Source of the DNA: Caulobacteraceae bacterium
GTDB lineage: Bacteria > Pseudomonadota > Alphaproteobacteria > Caulobacterales > Aquidulcibacteraceae
Reading direction: 5' to 3'
Length of the DNA stretch: 64,000 bases
Assembly: GCA_009773335.1 (NCBI GenBank)
Contig: WRPF01000003.1
Span: forward strand, 26,596 to 90,595
Positions 34,686-44,303 of the stretch are shown in pieces (the stretch's first letter is position 1; each line of letters begins with the position of its first letter). The notes beneath the pieces are model-generated. The model was given only the letters and a program-made list of their open reading frames with translations, was not told the DNA's origin and made no database searches. Made by a program: the position numbers and the translations under genes.

Positions 34686-35792
34686 ATGCGATATCACGCG
34701 CGCGCCGCGGTGCTGCGAACGCATGGCGGCGCCATGCGTATCGAGCCGGTGGAGATCGATGCGCCGCGCCACGGTGAGGTTCTCATCAAGATCGCGGCGA
34801 CGGGAATCTGCCATACGGACATGGTCATGCGCGACGGCCATCTGCCGATTCCGACACCAGTTGTCCTCGGCCATGAAGGCGCGGGCCATGTCGTTGAAAT
34901 CGGTACAGGCGTCACACATGTGAGGGTCGGCGACCCAGTGCTGCTGAGCTTCGCAAACTGCGGCGTGTGCCGTTCCTGCACCGCGCACGAGCCGGCCTAT
35001 TGCCACAACTTCGTACCGCTCAATTTTCTCGGCGCGCGTGCGGACGGCTCGACCGCGCTTCATGGCGCAGATGGCCCCATCCATTCTCACATTTTCGGAC
35101 AATCCGCCTTTGCAACGCACGCGATCGCGTCGGCCAGCAACGTCGTGAAGGCGCCCCCCGATCTTCCCATCGAACGCCTTGGCCCGCTTGGGTGCGGTAT
35201 TCAGACTGGCGCGGGCGCTGTTCTCAACTCGCTCAGAGTGCAGGCCGGTTCTACCGTGCTGGTAATGGGGGCCGGCGCAGTCGGGCTGTCCGCCGTGATG
35301 GCCGCCAGAATCGTCGGCGCCTCGGAGATCGTGGCGATCGACTTGTCCGAGACGCGGCTCGCGCTTTCGCGGGAACTGGGAGCGACACGCGCAATCAAGT
35401 CCGACGGCCGCAGCGTCAGCGAGCTTCTGAACGCTGCGGGGCTGAGCGGAGCAGACTACATCATCGACACGACCGGCGTGGCCCGGCTCGCACAGGAGGC
35501 GGTCGCCGCCCTCTGTCCGCGCGGAACGCTTGCGCTTGTGGCGGCCTATCCGCCGGGCGCCGCACTCAATCTGGACGCCGCGTTCATGATGAGCGCGGGA
35601 CGACGGGTGATCGGCGTGGTCGAGGGAGGCTCAGATCCGCAGAAATTCATTCCGGAGTTGATCGCCTATCACAAGCGCGGCCTTCTGCCTTTTGATCGCA
35701 TGATCGAGACCTTCGCGTTTGAGAACCTGCATCAGGCGATCGAGGCAGGAGAGTCCGGTCGTGTCGTGAAGCCCGTTGTGCTGATGGGGTAA
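34686..35792 (+). CDS. zinc-dependent aryl-alcohol dehydrogenase
   Basis: 368 residues of the MDR superfamily. Catalytic zinc ligands are Cys in GICHTD and His in GHEGAG; the four structural Cys are in CGVCRSC...YC near 98-113. The Rossmann motif is VMGAGAVGLSAVMAA near 197. It is similar in layout to benzyl-alcohol dehydrogenases (XylB type), which oxidise aromatic alcohols to aldehydes. GGGAGG lies six bases before the ATG. It could process coniferyl, vanillyl or benzyl alcohols made by the flavocytochrome. Confidence 0.9.
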   Translation: MRYHARAAVLRTHGGAMRIEPVEIDAPRHGEVLIKIAATGICHTDMVMRDGHLPIPTPVVLGHEGAGHVVEIGTGVTHVRVGDPVLLSFANCGVCRSCTAHEPAYCHNFVPLNFLGARADGSTALHGADGPIHSHIFGQSAFATHAIASASNVVKAPPDLPIERLGPLGCGIQTGAGAVLNSLRVQAGSTVLVMGAGAVGLSAVMAARIVGASEIVAIDLSETRLALSRELGATRAIKSDGRSVSELLNAAGLSGADYIIDTTGVARLAQEAVAALCPRGTLALVAAYPPGAALNLDAAFMMSAGRRVIGVVEGGSDPQKFIPELIAYHKRGLLPFDRMIETFAFENLHQAIEAGESGRVVKPVVLMG

Positions 35793-35867
35793 GGGACTTC
35801 GGACAATCGCCATCCCAACACGCCGACGTTCCCGCCGCCGATCTCTCCAAGAGGTTCTGAGAACACC

Positions 35868-36821
35868 ATGCGAGCACCCCTTGATCCGGCCATCCAAGGT
35901 TTCCTGAGCCAGCTCCACTCTGCGCCAGGCCCAAGGCTGCGAGACCTCCCACCCGCCCAGGCGCGCGAGATGGCGCGCGGCCTCTACAAGATGCTGGATG
36001 GCGAACCCGTCGCGATCGGTGCGGTGAACACAATACTGATCGCCTCGGCCGACGGCGCGATTCCTGCGCGCCTCTATTCCCCGATCAGCGACGACGGCGC
36101 GTCTCTGCCTGGAATCATCTACTATCATGGCGGAGGGTTCGTCTTCGGCGACGCCGATTGCTATGACAATGTCTGCCGAAGGTTGGCAAACGGCGCCGGC
36201 TGTCGTGTCATTTCCGTCGACTACCGGCTCGCGCCCGAACATCCCTTTCCCGCCGCATGCAACGACGCGATCGCGGTTGCTCGCGACATCCTGAGCAACG
36301 CCCGGCGATATGGCGTGGACCCGGCGAGGATCGCCGTCGCCGGCGACAGCGCAGGCGGCAATCTCGCGGCCGTCACGGCGCAGGCGCAGCGTGGCGACTC
36401 CCGGCATCCACTGGCTTTGCAGATCCTGATCAATCCCACCACGCAGTTGTGCGCCAACACGCCATCCATGGCGGCGTTCGCCGAGGGTCGTTTTCTTGAA
36501 CGCGACGACATGGACTGGTGCGTGAGCCACTATCTCGGGCAAGCGAAACATCTGACACATGATCCCAGAGCATCTCCGCTGCTGGCCACAGATCTCGCTG
36601 GCCTTCCGCGGGCCCTCGTGTTCACGGCTGGCCACGATCCCCTGCGCGACGAAGGCGCGCTATACGCCGAACGACTAAAGGACGCCGGCGTCGAGACGAC
36701 ATGTGTGTGTTTTGAAAATCTCATCCACAATTTCATCGTGCTGGGTGCAGTCTCGCCCGCAGCACATGCTGCGATCGAACGCGTCCATGCACTTGTCAAG
36801 GATGCTCTCCACGATGCTTGA
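35868..36821 (+). CDS. alpha/beta hydrolase of the hormone-sensitive-lipase family
   Basis: 317 residues with the HSL oxyanion motif YYHGGGFVFG near residue 84-93, the nucleophile elbow GDSAGGN near 162, the acid Asp in GHDPLRDEG and the C-terminal His in NLIHNFIV. It is an esterase for small acyl or aryl esters. It is on the same strand as the alcohol dehydrogenase (75-base gap) and pabB (51-base gap). Confidence 0.9.
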   Translation: MRAPLDPAIQGFLSQLHSAPGPRLRDLPPAQAREMARGLYKMLDGEPVAIGAVNTILIASADGAIPARLYSPISDDGASLPGIIYYHGGGFVFGDADCYDNVCRRLANGAGCRVISVDYRLAPEHPFPAACNDAIAVARDILSNARRYGVDPARIAVAGDSAGGNLAAVTAQAQRGDSRHPLALQILINPTTQLCANTPSMAAFAEGRFLERDDMDWCVSHYLGQAKHLTHDPRASPLLATDLAGLPRALVFTAGHDPLRDEGALYAERLKDAGVETTCVCFENLIHNFIVLGAVSPAAHAAIERVHALVKDALHDA

Positions 36822-36872
36822 TCGACCCGGACTGCGGCGCGCATCGAGGCCGCGCCCACCGACCGACTGATC

Positions 36873-38243
36873 ATGCAGCGCATCCCCCTACCCTTCATCT
36901 CGCCGGCCGCGGTCGCCCGGCGCGTGGACGTTGAATCCGACCTCGCCTGGCTCGACGGCGAGCTCAGCAGTAGCCGTTTCGCGCGATGGTCCTATCTCGC
37001 GACCGCGCCTGCTTCCCGTCTTGAGGTGCGCGAACACTCGGTGCGCCTTGACGGAGCACGGGTTGATGGGGGGGTGTTTGAGCATCTCCGGGCCCGCATC
37101 GACTCTTCGAGCACTCAACCACAAGAACGGCCCGATGCGCCCTTTGCCGGCGCATGGATGGGATACTTCGCCTATCGGTTTGCGGAGACGCTTCTGCCCT
37201 GGCGATCAAGGCATGAAAACCCTGGGGACAAGCCGCTCGCCGAATTCAACTACTATCCCGCCCTCCTTCGCTTCGACCACAGGGCGAACACCTGCGAACT
37301 TGTCGTTGCCGACAACGCGACTTCGAGCCGTCTGGCCGCCGACGCCCTTCTGGCCGCGTATGAAAAGGCATTGGCGACGATGGGCGCCCCTGAGCCAATC
37401 ACCGTGAACCTGCCGTGGGAGCTGACGGAAGATCGTTGCGCGCACATCGGTCGGGTAAATGCAGCCAAGCGATACATCGCCAGCGGCGACATCTACCAAG
37501 CGAACCTGGCGCTGGCGTTCCGGGCAAAACTGCCGACGGCGACGTCTTTTTCCCCGTTCAACCACCATTGCATGGTGCGCCGACGCAATCCCGCGCCGTT
37601 TTCCGCCTACCTTGCGTTTCCCGGTCGCAACATCAGTTCGACCTCACCCGAGCGCTTCTTTTCGGTTTCGCCGACAGGGCTTGTCGAAACTCGCCCCATC
37701 AAGGGCACGATCAGGGCGTCCGTGGACGCCGACGAGGACAACCGCCTCAAGCAGCAATTGCTGAACTCCGAGAAGGACCGGGCCGAGAACATCATGATCG
37801 TGGACCTTCTGCGGAACGATCTTTCAAAGGTCTGCCAGCCATTCACGGTCAAGGTTCCTGAGCTTGTTGTCCTGGAAAGCTATGAGGGCCTGCACCATCT
37901 CGTTTCCTCGGTCACCGGCCAGCTGAAGCAGGGCCACGACTGCATGGACCTGATCGCGGCCGCCTTCCCGGGAGGTTCGATCACGGGCGCTCCGAAACTG
38001 CGGTCAATGGAAATCATCGACGAGCTCGAGACCTCCGATCGCGGCGTTTTCTGCGGAGCGATCGGCTATATCGGCGCGAACGGAGCCGCGGACTTCAATG
38101 TCGCGATCCGCACGATCGAGTACGATGACGATGGAGCCCAACTGCGGGCTGGCGGAGGCATCACAAATCTTTCTGATCCGCAACAGGAGTTCGAGGAAGC
38201 GCTGATCAAGGCATCCCGATTGACGGGAGGCCGCCAAGCATGA
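36873..38243 (+). CDS. pabB: aminodeoxychorismate synthase component I
   Basis: 456 residues of the chorismate-utilising family. It makes 4-amino-4-deoxychorismate, the PABA precursor for folate. The motif RPIKGTI puts Lys at about 277, the residue that distinguishes PabB from anthranilate synthase TrpE (Ala there). NSEKDRAENIMIVDLLRNDLS, FPGGSITGAPKLRSMEIIDELE and the C-terminal RAGGGI are all in place. The stop overlaps pabA (ATGA). Its position beside folB and one-carbon genes, away from trp genes, supports a folate role. Confidence 0.92.
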   Translation: MQRIPLPFISPAAVARRVDVESDLAWLDGELSSSRFARWSYLATAPASRLEVREHSVRLDGARVDGGVFEHLRARIDSSSTQPQERPDAPFAGAWMGYFAYRFAETLLPWRSRHENPGDKPLAEFNYYPALLRFDHRANTCELVVADNATSSRLAADALLAAYEKALATMGAPEPITVNLPWELTEDRCAHIGRVNAAKRYIASGDIYQANLALAFRAKLPTATSFSPFNHHCMVRRRNPAPFSAYLAFPGRNISSTSPERFFSVSPTGLVETRPIKGTIRASVDADEDNRLKQQLLNSEKDRAENIMIVDLLRNDLSKVCQPFTVKVPELVVLESYEGLHHLVSSVTGQLKQGHDCMDLIAAAFPGGSITGAPKLRSMEIIDELETSDRGVFCGAIGYIGANGAADFNVAIRTIEYDDDGAQLRAGGGITNLSDPQQEFEEALIKASRLTGGRQA

Positions 38244-38827
38244 CGCAGACTCCCCACATCGTGGTGATCGACAACCGCGATTCCTTTGTCTTCAATCTTG
38301 TGCGCTATCTGGAGGAGCTTGGTTGCCGGACAACGGTTCTGGACAGCCAGCGCAGCAGGGTCGCCGACGTCCAGTTGGCGGACCCTGACGGAATACTTCT
38401 CTCGCCGGGGCCCTGCACGCCGAATGAAGCGGGTATCTCTCTCGATATTGTTCGCGCATTTTCTGGAAGGCGGCCGCTGTTGGGCGTCTGCCTGGGTCAC
38501 CAGACCATCGCTGCAACCTATGGCTGGCGCATTGAGCGGGCGCGTCATCCGCGATACGGACAGGCCATCGCACTCGACCACGAGGGAGTTGACCTGTTCG
38601 CCGGGCTGCCGTCCCCGTTGAACGTCGGACTCTACCACTCGTTGATCGCCGCGCCGCCTGTCACTCCGACACGGCTCATGGTGAACGCGCGGTCGCCGGA
38701 AGGTGAAGTGATGGCGGTGTCGGACCCCGAGCGTTTGATCTGGGGCGTCCAGTTCCATCCGGAATCCTTGCTGACCTGCCACGGTCACCGCATTCTCGAC
38801 AACTACATCAAAAAACTGCGAGTTTGA
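38240..38827 (+). CDS. pabA: aminodeoxychorismate synthase component II (glutamine amidotransferase)
   Basis: 195 residues of a class I amidotransferase that supplies ammonia to PabB. The nucleophile is Cys84 (GVCLGHQ), with LLSPGPCTPNEAG near 53-65 and the His/Glu pair in VQFHPES near 167. PabA and TrpG are hard to tell apart by sequence, but the overlap with a Lys-type PabB favours PabA. Confidence 0.9.
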   Translation: MTQTPHIVVIDNRDSFVFNLVRYLEELGCRTTVLDSQRSRVADVQLADPDGILLSPGPCTPNEAGISLDIVRAFSGRRPLLGVCLGHQTIAATYGWRIERARHPRYGQAIALDHEGVDLFAGLPSPLNVGLYHSLIAAPPVTPTRLMVNARSPEGEVMAVSDPERLIWGVQFHPESLLTCHGHRILDNYIKKLRV

Positions 38828-38834
38828 CGTCATC

Positions 38835-38927
38835 ATGACCATGCTGTTCGGAAAACGCCGAACCATCCACTCCTTCCTCGCAGACGTTGCGGCGAAGGTC
38901 GTCAACCCGATCGGGGCCCCACCATGA
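38835..38927 (+). CDS. putative 30-residue leader/small ORF coupled to folB
   Basis: Between pabA and folB an ATG at 38835 opens a 30-codon frame (starting MTMLFGKRRTIHSFLADV) whose stop overlaps the folB ATG (ATGA at 38924-38927). Such overlap suggests translational coupling, or a small protein. There is no strong ribosome-binding site and no known family, so it may be chance. Confidence 0.35.
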   Translation: MTMLFGKRRTIHSFLADVAAKVVNPIGAPP

Positions 38928-39289
38928 CCGTACGCGTACTCGTATCGAACCTCATCGTGCATGGGCATCATGGCGTCGCTGACGCCGAAAAGACGCTGGG
39001 TCAGAAATTCGAGGTCGATATCGATTGTCATGTTCGCCGCCCTAACCCGGCGGACGACACCATGCGAAGCACCGTGTGCTACAGTGAATTGTGTGACATC
39101 GCGATCGAACTGTCGAACCGCGTCACGTTCAACCTCATCGAGACATTCGCCTATCGGCTGATCGACGAAATTTTCGAACGGTTTGCGAGCGTCGAGCGGG
39201 TGCGCGTCTGTCTGCGCAAGCCGTCGGCGCCGATCCGGCATTCGCTCGACCATGTCGGTGTCGAACTGGAGCGCGCGCGTGACACATGA
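38924..39289 (+). CDS. folB: dihydroneopterin aldolase
   Basis: 121 residues. It splits 7,8-dihydroneopterin to 6-hydroxymethyl-dihydropterin in folate synthesis. The substrate-binding IVHGHHGVADAEK (Glu near residue 22) and the catalytic Lys in VRVCLRKPSAPI near 100 are present, and the length is normal for FolB. It lies downstream of pabBA and before the formate dehydrogenase operon, making a folate-synthesis cassette next to one-carbon oxidation genes. Confidence 0.9.
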   Translation: MTVRVLVSNLIVHGHHGVADAEKTLGQKFEVDIDCHVRRPNPADDTMRSTVCYSELCDIAIELSNRVTFNLIETFAYRLIDEIFERFASVERVRVCLRKPSAPIRHSLDHVGVELERARDT

Positions 39290-39448
39290 CGCAGCCCCGC
39301 AACTGACGCGCCAGGTCGGCCGGTGTGCGGCCGGGCGGACGCATGGGGGCCGGACCGTGCGCTTTGGACCTCCTTGTGCTATTCCGATATTCTGCGCCAA
39401 GCGGTCACTGGCTGACGATGGATCTCGCCGCCGCTGGAGACGCCGGTC

Positions 39449-39913
39449 ATGACAAGAACATGGAATCCGGAACTCGCCAGCCGGGAAATCGAAGCGCTGA
39501 CGCATCTTGAGGGCGCCCTCCTTCCCGTGCTCCACCGCCTCCAGGAGGTGTTTGGCTACATCCCGGCGGAAGCAGTGACGCTCGCGGCCTCTGCATTGAA
39601 CCTGTCGCGCGCGGAGGTTCACGGGGTTGTCAGCTTCTACCATGACTTCCGCACCGAGGCGCCGGCGCGACTCGTCGTCAGACTTTGCCAGGCAGAGGCA
39701 TGCCAGGCGGCAGGCGCACGCGCAGCGGCGGCGGCACTCATGGGGCGGCTCAAGACCGAGTTCATGAAGGTCGCGCCAGACGGATCGGTTGTCGTGGAGC
39801 CCGTCTATTGCCTCGGACTCTGCGCGGCGGCGCCGGCGGCGCTAATCGGGGACCGGCTGCTGGCCGCGCTGGACGGCGCGTCGCTTTGCGAAGCGGTCGA
39901 GGCCGCGCTTTGA
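39449..39913 (+). CDS. fdsG: NAD-dependent formate dehydrogenase gamma subunit (NuoE-like)
   Basis: 154 residues of the thioredoxin-like [2Fe-2S] type. The cluster Cys are in LCQAEACQAAG and VYCLGLCAAAP (near 81-86 and 122-126). LLPVLHRLQEVFGYIP is the usual opening. It forms the diaphorase end of the soluble FdsGBA complex with FdsB. The stop overlaps the fdsB TTG start. Confidence 0.92.
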   Translation: MTRTWNPELASREIEALTHLEGALLPVLHRLQEVFGYIPAEAVTLAASALNLSRAEVHGVVSFYHDFRTEAPARLVVRLCQAEACQAAGARAAAAALMGRLKTEFMKVAPDGSVVVEPVYCLGLCAAAPAALIGDRLLAALDGASLCEAVEAAL

Positions 39914-41466
39914 CACGCATTTTTGTCCCCGCAGACTCCCTGGCATTGGCGCTCGGCGCCGACGATGTCGCGCGCTGCTTGTCCGAAGAGCTCACGCGCC
40001 GCCGAGTGAAAGCCACCATCGTCCGCACCGGCTCGCGCGGCATGGCCTGGCTGGAGCCGCTCGTGGAGATCGAGACGCCCGGCGGGCGCGTGGGCTATGG
40101 CCCCGTGAAAGCCCGTGACGTCCCATCGCTTCTGGACGCGGGCCTGCTCACGGGGAACGGGCACGCGCTGCTGCTTGGTCCCGTGAACGAATTGCCATGG
40201 ATGAGCCGGCAGACGCGACTGGTGTTTGCGCGTTGCGGCGAAATAGACCCGCTGGACCTTGAAGAGTTCCGCCGTCTGGGCGGATTTCTTGGTTTCGAAC
40301 GCGCGCGTGCACTCGGACCCGCCGAAACCATTGCGCAGGTCACGGCGTCAGGTCTGCGTGGACGCGGCGGCGCGGGCTTTCCAGCGGGTGTGAAATGGAA
40401 GAGCGCCGCGGATACCCAAGCGTCCCGCAAGTTCGTTGTCTGCAACGCCGACGAGGGTGACAGCGGCACATTCGCCGACCGCATGCTGATGGAAGGCGAT
40501 CCGTTCTTGCTGATCGAAGGCATGGCGATCGCGGGCTTCGCCATCGGCGCGTCAAAGGCGTATGTCTACAGTCGTTCCGAATACCCGCGCGCCAACCGGA
40601 TCTTCGCCCAGGCACTCGAACTTGCCCGCCGGGCGGGCGTCCTGGGCGAGAGGGCATTCGCGCCGGGATGCGGATTCGACATCGAGCTGCGCGTCGGCGC
40701 GGGCGCCTATGTCTGCGGCGAGGAAACTGCCCTCCTTGAGAGCCTCGAGGGCAAGCGGGGCATGGTGAGGGCAAAGCCACCCCTGCCTGTCCATCACGGC
40801 CTGTTCGGCAAACCCACGATCATCAACAACGTCCTCACCCTGGCTTCAGTCCCCTGGATCCTTGTCAACGGCTCTGACGCTTACGCCGCCATGGGTCATG
40901 GGCGTTCGCGCGGCGCCATGCCGATCCAGTTGTCCGGCATGCTCAAGCACACCGGCCTCTTCGAGGCGCCATTTGGCATGACGCTCAGCGAGATCATCAA
41001 TGACATTGGCGGAGGCTCGCGTTCCGGTCGCCCCATCAAGGCCGTTCAGTGCGGCGGCCCGCTTGGCGCCTATTTTCCACCTTCCCTGTTTGACACCATC
41101 TATGACTATGAAGCCTTCGCCGCGCGCGACGGGCTCATCGGCCATGGCGGCATCGTGGCGTTCGACGACAGTGCAGACATGGGCGAGCAGGCGCGCTTCG
41201 CCATGGAATTCTGCGCCATTGAAAGCTGCGGCAAGTGCACGCCGTGCCGCATCGGCGCAGTGCGCGGTCAGGAAGTCATTGACAAGCTCCGCAACGGAGA
41301 GCGCACGCAGGAGAACGTCGCGCTTCTTGAGGATCTCTGCCAGACCATGAAACTTGGATCACTGTGCGCGCTTGGCGGGTTTGCACCATACCCGGTGCTG
41401 AGCGCCCTTCGGCACTTCCCGGAGGATTTCCGGCCGAGGTCACCGGAGAAGGAGCAAGTCCCATGA
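39910..41466 (+). CDS. fdsB: NAD-dependent formate dehydrogenase beta subunit (NuoF-like)
   Basis: 518 residues. An N-terminal thioredoxin-like part (about 1-130) is followed by the FMN/NAD domain with SGLRGRGGAGFPAGVKWK, CNADEGDSGTFADRM and the [4Fe-4S] motif ESCGKCTPCRIG near residue 440. It transfers electrons to NAD+. The start is a TTG that overlaps the fdsG stop (TTGA); the longer upstream frame runs through fdsG. The stop overlaps fdsA. Confidence 0.92.
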   Translation: MTRIFVPADSLALALGADDVARCLSEELTRRRVKATIVRTGSRGMAWLEPLVEIETPGGRVGYGPVKARDVPSLLDAGLLTGNGHALLLGPVNELPWMSRQTRLVFARCGEIDPLDLEEFRRLGGFLGFERARALGPAETIAQVTASGLRGRGGAGFPAGVKWKSAADTQASRKFVVCNADEGDSGTFADRMLMEGDPFLLIEGMAIAGFAIGASKAYVYSRSEYPRANRIFAQALELARRAGVLGERAFAPGCGFDIELRVGAGAYVCGEETALLESLEGKRGMVRAKPPLPVHHGLFGKPTIINNVLTLASVPWILVNGSDAYAAMGHGRSRGAMPIQLSGMLKHTGLFEAPFGMTLSEIINDIGGGSRSGRPIKAVQCGGPLGAYFPPSLFDTIYDYEAFAARDGLIGHGGIVAFDDSADMGEQARFAMEFCAIESCGKCTPCRIGAVRGQEVIDKLRNGERTQENVALLEDLCQTMKLGSLCALGGFAPYPVLSALRHFPEDFRPRSPEKEQVP

Positions 41467-44303
41467 TGCCCGTTCGCGAAGCGGACCACGGCACGCCGCA
41501 CATCCAGAGAGGCGCGACCGTGACCCTTGAGATCGATGCAAACGTGGTCACGGTCCCCGCGGGCACATCGATCATGCGTGCGGCAAGCCTTGCTGGAATC
41601 AACGTGCCCCGACTTTGCGCCACGGACATGCTCGACGCCTTCGGATCGTGCCGGTTGTGCCTGGTGGAAATCGACGGTCGTCCGGGAACGCCGGCCTCCT
41701 GCACAACGCCCGTCGCGCCGGGCATGCGTGTATCCACCCAGACACCCCGCCTCGCGCAACTGCGCCGTGGCGTCATGGAACTCTACATCTCCGATCACCC
41801 GCTCGACTGCCTCACATGCCCGACAAATGGCGACTGCGAACTGCAGGACATGGCGGGCGCAGTCGGCCTGCGCGATGTCCGCTACGGCTACGAAGGAAAA
41901 AACCACCTCGACGTCGAGAAGGATGAAAGCAACCCGTACTTCACGTTCGACGGCTCCAAGTGCATCGTCTGCTCGCGCTGTGTGCGCGCGTGCGATGAGG
42001 TTCAAGGCGCCTTCGCGTTGTCCATTGATGGACGGGGCTTTGACTCGCGCGTTGTCGCGGGGACGGATCAGAGTTTTCTCGATTCCGATTGCGTCTCCTG
42101 CGGCGCCTGCGTGCAAGCCTGTCCCACCGCTACCCTTGCTGAGAAGTCGATCATCGAGATCGGTACGCCCGAGCATTCCGTCATCACGACCTGCGCCTAT
42201 TGTGGCGTAGGCTGCACCTTCAAGGCCGAGATGCGCGGCGAGGAAGTCGTGCGTATGGTCCCCTGCAAGGACGGCAAGGCCAATCGCGGCCATTCCTGCG
42301 TCAAGGGACGTTTCGCGTGGGGCTACGCCACTCACGCAGAGCGAGTCCTCAAGCCGATGATCCGCGCCAAGATCACCGATCCGTGGCGTGAAGTGTCGTG
42401 GGACGAGGCCATCGCGTACGCCGCCTCGGAACTCCAGCGCATTGCCGCGACGCATGGCAAGGCGGCGTTGGGCGGCATCACCTCATCACGCTGCACCAAT
42501 GAGGAAACCTATCTGGTGCAGAAGCTTGTGCGCGCGGCATTTGGCGTCAACAACGTCGACACGTGCGCGCGCGTCTGCCATTCACCTACGGGCTACGGCC
42601 TCAAGGCGACGTTTGGCACATCGGCCGGCACACAGGATTTCGACTCCGTAGAGCAATGCGACGTCATCGTCCTGATCGGCGCAAACCCCACAGACGCACA
42701 CCCTGTCTTCGCCTCGCGCATGAAGAAGCGTCTGCGCGCGGGCGCCAAGCTGATCGTCATCGACCCACGTCGCATCGACCTTGTACGCAGTCCACATGTG
42801 GAGGCGGCCCACCACCTGTCGTTGCGGCCCGGGACAAACGTGGCCGTGCTCACAGCCATGGCGCACGTGATCGTTGCGGAAGGCCTTGTCGATGAGGCGT
42901 TCGTCCGCGAACGTTGCAACCTCGATGACTATGCCGCCTGGGCGTCATTTGTTTCCGAGGCGCGCTGGTCGCCTGAGGCGCTTGAGACACAGACTGGCGT
43001 CTCGGCGACTGAACTGCGGGCCGCCGCGCGTATGTATGCGACGGGCGGCAATGGTGCGATCTACTATGGCCTGGGCGTTACCGAACACAGCCAGGGCACG
43101 ACAACCGTCATGGCGATCGCCAATCTGGCCATGGCGACGGGCAATATCGGCCGCCCCGGCGTCGGCGTGAATCCCCTGCGCGGGCAGAACAATGTCCAGG
43201 GCGCCTGCGACATGGGCTCGTTTCCACACGAGTTCTCCGGCTATCGTCACGTGTCCGACGACGCCGCGCGCGGCGTATTTGAAAGTCTCTGGGGCGTGAC
43301 TCTCGATCGCGAACCGGGCCTGCGCATACCCAACATGCTGGACGCCGCCCTGGATGGTTCATTCAAGGGCATCTACATTCAGGGCGAAGACATTCTGCAG
43401 TCGGATCCCAACAGCTCCCATGTCGCCGCGGCGCTCTCCGCAATGGAGTGTGTCATCGTCCATGACCTGTTCCTGAACGAGACCGCAAATTTCGCGCATG
43501 TCTTTCTGCCGGGCTCCACGTTTCTGGAGAAGGACGGCACCTTCACGAATGCCGAGCGGCGTATCCAGCGCGTACGCCGCGTGATGCGCCCGAGGAATGG
43601 GTATGCCGACTGGCAGATCACGCAACGCCTCTCCAATGCGATGGGTTACCCGATGACCTACGCGCACCCTTCCCAGATCATGGACGAAATCGCGGCGACC
43701 ACGCCGAGCTTCGCCGGCGTCAGCTATCAGAAGCTCGACGAACTGGGCTCCATCCAGTGGCCCTGCAATGAGAAGGCGCCCGAAGGCACGCCCGTCATGC
43801 ACATCGAGGCATTTTCGGGCGGCAGCGGCCGTTTCATGCTCACGGAGTACGTGGCCACCGACGAGCGAACCGGCCCGCGTTTCCCGCTGCTGCTGACCAC
43901 CGGGCGCGTCCTCAGCCAGTACAATGTCGGCGCCCAGACGCGGCGCACCGCCAACGTCGTCTGGCACGAGGAGGATCTGCTTGAAATCCACCCGAGCGAT
44001 GCGGAGGATCGCGGTCTCAAGGATGGTGATTGGGTGAAACTGGCGAGTCGCTCCGGCGAGACGGCGTTGCACTGCCGGGTGACGGATCGCGTCGCCCCAG
44101 GCGTTGTCTACACCACCTTCCATCATCCGGACACGCAGGCCAATGTGGTGACCACCGACTACTCCGACTGGGCCACCAACTGCCCCGAATACAAGGTGAC
44201 CGCGGTGCAGGTCTCGCCGTCCAACGGCCCAACACGCTGGCAAGAGGACTATCAGGCGCTGAGCGAGCGGGCGCGGCGCGTCATACATGCCGAAGAAGCC
44301 TGA
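41463..44303 (+). CDS. fdsA: NAD-dependent formate dehydrogenase alpha subunit (molybdenum, Cys type)
   Basis: 946 residues. A [2Fe-2S] ferredoxin domain (Cys52, 63, 66, 80), a His/Cys cluster segment (DCLTCPTNGDC), two [4Fe-4S] sets (CIVCSRCVRAC near 167-177 and CVSCGACVQAC near 210-220), then the molybdopterin domain opening CAYCGVGC. The metal ligand is Cys372 (ARVCHSPTG) rather than selenocysteine. It oxidises formate to CO2. The ATG overlaps the fdsB stop (ATGA). Formate here should come from PurU and from any formaldehyde oxidation. Confidence 0.95.
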   Translation: MMPVREADHGTPHIQRGATVTLEIDANVVTVPAGTSIMRAASLAGINVPRLCATDMLDAFGSCRLCLVEIDGRPGTPASCTTPVAPGMRVSTQTPRLAQLRRGVMELYISDHPLDCLTCPTNGDCELQDMAGAVGLRDVRYGYEGKNHLDVEKDESNPYFTFDGSKCIVCSRCVRACDEVQGAFALSIDGRGFDSRVVAGTDQSFLDSDCVSCGACVQACPTATLAEKSIIEIGTPEHSVITTCAYCGVGCTFKAEMRGEEVVRMVPCKDGKANRGHSCVKGRFAWGYATHAERVLKPMIRAKITDPWREVSWDEAIAYAASELQRIAATHGKAALGGITSSRCTNEETYLVQKLVRAAFGVNNVDTCARVCHSPTGYGLKATFGTSAGTQDFDSVEQCDVIVLIGANPTDAHPVFASRMKKRLRAGAKLIVIDPRRIDLVRSPHVEAAHHLSLRPGTNVAVLTAMAHVIVAEGLVDEAFVRERCNLDDYAAWASFVSEARWSPEALETQTGVSATELRAAARMYATGGNGAIYYGLGVTEHSQGTTTVMAIANLAMATGNIGRPGVGVNPLRGQNNVQGACDMGSFPHEFSGYRHVSDDAARGVFESLWGVTLDREPGLRIPNMLDAALDGSFKGIYIQGEDILQSDPNSSHVAAALSAMECVIVHDLFLNETANFAHVFLPGSTFLEKDGTFTNAERRIQRVRRVMRPRNGYADWQITQRLSNAMGYPMTYAHPSQIMDEIAATTPSFAGVSYQKLDELGSIQWPCNEKAPEGTPVMHIEAFSGGSGRFMLTEYVATDERTGPRFPLLLTTGRVLSQYNVGAQTRRTANVVWHEEDLLEIHPSDAEDRGLKDGDWVKLASRSGETALHCRVTDRVAPGVVYTTFHHPDTQANVVTTDYSDWATNCPEYKVTAVQVSPSNGPTRWQEDYQALSERARRVIHAEEA

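Noticed and set aside
36873..38827. trpE/trpG (anthranilate synthase) reading of pabBA
   Set aside because: The PIKGT motif has the Lys of PabB instead of Ala, and folate genes rather than trp genes are adjacent.
38066..39643. 525-codon open frame on the minus strand across pabA and folB
   Set aside because: The plus strand holds three recognised enzymes with overlapping starts and stops; this frame has no motif.
42550..42600. Selenocysteine formate dehydrogenase
   Set aside because: The metal-ligand codon is a Cys codon (ARVCHSP); no in-frame TGA is present.
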